From contig JACSRW010000011.1 in NCBI GenBank assembly GCA_014879565.1, forward strand, positions 1 to 42,938: a stretch of DNA of 42,938 nt, written 5' to 3'. The translations under genes and the position numbers were made by a program. Origin of the DNA: Chitinophagaceae bacterium. GTDB taxonomy: Bacteria > Bacteroidota > Bacteroidia > Chitinophagales > Chitinophagaceae. Below, piece after piece: positions 42,629-42,938 of the stretch (position 1 is the stretch's first letter; each line of letters begins with the position of its first letter). A model generated the notes under the pieces. It was not told the DNA's origin. It was given only the letters and a program-made list of their open reading frames with translations, and made no database searches.

Positions 42629-42919
42629 TCAGTTTTTATTCATCGTCCAGCGTCCGCCACCCTGGGTACTGTTGCCACTTCCCCAGGTGCCATTTAAGCT
42701 GTTATTCGCCAGGGTGCCGGTAAATGAGAATGAGCCGGATCCGCTATAGGTATAGGTACCCGAAACCGTATTATTGGAAAACGAATAAGTGCCTCTGGCC
42801 AGCAAGGCGCCGGTATTACTGATGACCTGCATCGTGCCGTCTGTATTGAACTGGAAACTGTAAAAATTCGGTGTACTGGCTGTTCCGTTGCCATAGGTAC
42901 CGGTCCACCGGCCAGCAAT
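42629..42919 (-). CDS. C-terminal part of a beta-rich exported protein (5' truncated at the contig end)
   Basis: About 96 genuine residues remain. The sequence starts IAGRWTGTYGNG and repeats Gly/Ser/Thr/Asn-rich beta strands (GTYSFSNNTVSGTYTYSGSG). This is the pattern of small lipocalin-like beta-barrel domains that bind a ligand, but I cannot assign a family. The five residues preceding IAGRW in a full translation come from adapter sequence and are not part of the protein. It is the first gene in the minus-strand run that leads to the Hcp-like gene. Confidence 0.7.
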   Translation of the reverse strand: MAGRWTGTYGNGTASTPNFYSFQFNTDGTMQVISNTGALLARGTYSFSNNTVSGTYTYSGSGSFSFTGTLANNSLNGTWGSGNSTQGGGRWTMNKN

Positions 42920-42938
42920 CTGTCTCTTATACACATCT
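42920..42938. other. Nextera/Tn5 transposase adapter (sequencing artefact)
   Basis: The last 19 bases, CTGTCTCTTATACACATCT, are exactly the Tn5 mosaic end used in Nextera libraries. It is untrimmed adapter and not part of the genome. Confidence 0.98.

Noticed and set aside
42629-42938. Complete small proteins starting MYKRQ or MCIRDR
   Set aside because: Their first residues are translated Nextera adapter; the true gene is truncated at 42919.

Overview
The window is a chromosomal contig from a member of the Bacteroidota, most likely a Chitinophagaceae-like bacterium. The reasons are the TAnnTTTG promoter cores (with TTTG about 20 bp upstream) before fusA, rpsJ and rpsA, a protein with a type IX secretion tail, OmpA with thrombospondin type 3 repeats, the absence of Shine-Dalgarno sites before most genes, and the sequence character of the ribosomal proteins. 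The species cannot be named from the sequence alone. The last 19 bases (42920-42938) are a Nextera/Tn5 adapter end, so genuine sequence stops at 42919.

Layout. 1-540: end of an OmpA-family gene. 922-3066: fusA with a long structured leader. 3277-6353: a divergent pair, a flippase-like membrane protein and a secreted beta-helix/PA14-like protein, lying where many related genomes keep fusA next to rpsJ. 6470-18214: the S10-spc ribosomal protein cluster from rpsJ to secY (22 genes in canonical order), with many hairpin-containing spacers, then map (18284-19084). Neither the str genes (rpsL, rpsG) nor the alpha-operon genes (infA, rpmJ, rpsM, rpsK, rpsD, rpoA, rplQ) adjoin it here. 19146-20447: a BaiN/HI0933-like flavoprotein with no ordinary start codon. 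20464-25326: an acyltransferase, rpsA, a T9SS-tail protein and a second acyltransferase. 25372-28711 (minus strand): a four-gene run of a cryptochrome/photolyase, a small DUF2256 zinc protein in ATGA overlap with it, a photolyase-like protein whose FAD domain comes first, and a hotdog thioesterase. 28763-32226: an SDR, proline dehydrogenase, a TerB-like protein and a lipoprotein. 32303-34468: thyA, folA and a methyltransferase. 34588-37470: the three-gene pntAA-pntAB-pntB proton-translocating transhydrogenase. 37544-39935: an RsmF-like rRNA methyltransferase and a LysM protein. 39961-42919 (minus strand): fmt and a run of three exported proteins, including an Hcp-like protein with a signal peptide.

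Themes. Most of the window is core translation machinery: ribosomal proteins, EF-G, S1, SecY, methionine aminopeptidase, formyltransferase and an rRNA methyltransferase. thyA and folA work together in dTMP synthesis, and the transhydrogenase could supply NADPH for folA and for biosynthesis (inference). The most unusual features are four intergenic arrays that all have a 7-bp period, the flavoprotein with an ATA in the expected start position plus an in-frame hexamer repeat, the photolyase operon (one member without the expected Fe-S cysteines, the other apparently circularly permuted), an SDR lacking its catalytic serine, and several genes whose -7 element sits only 4-9 nt before the start codon, suggesting leaderless mRNAs.
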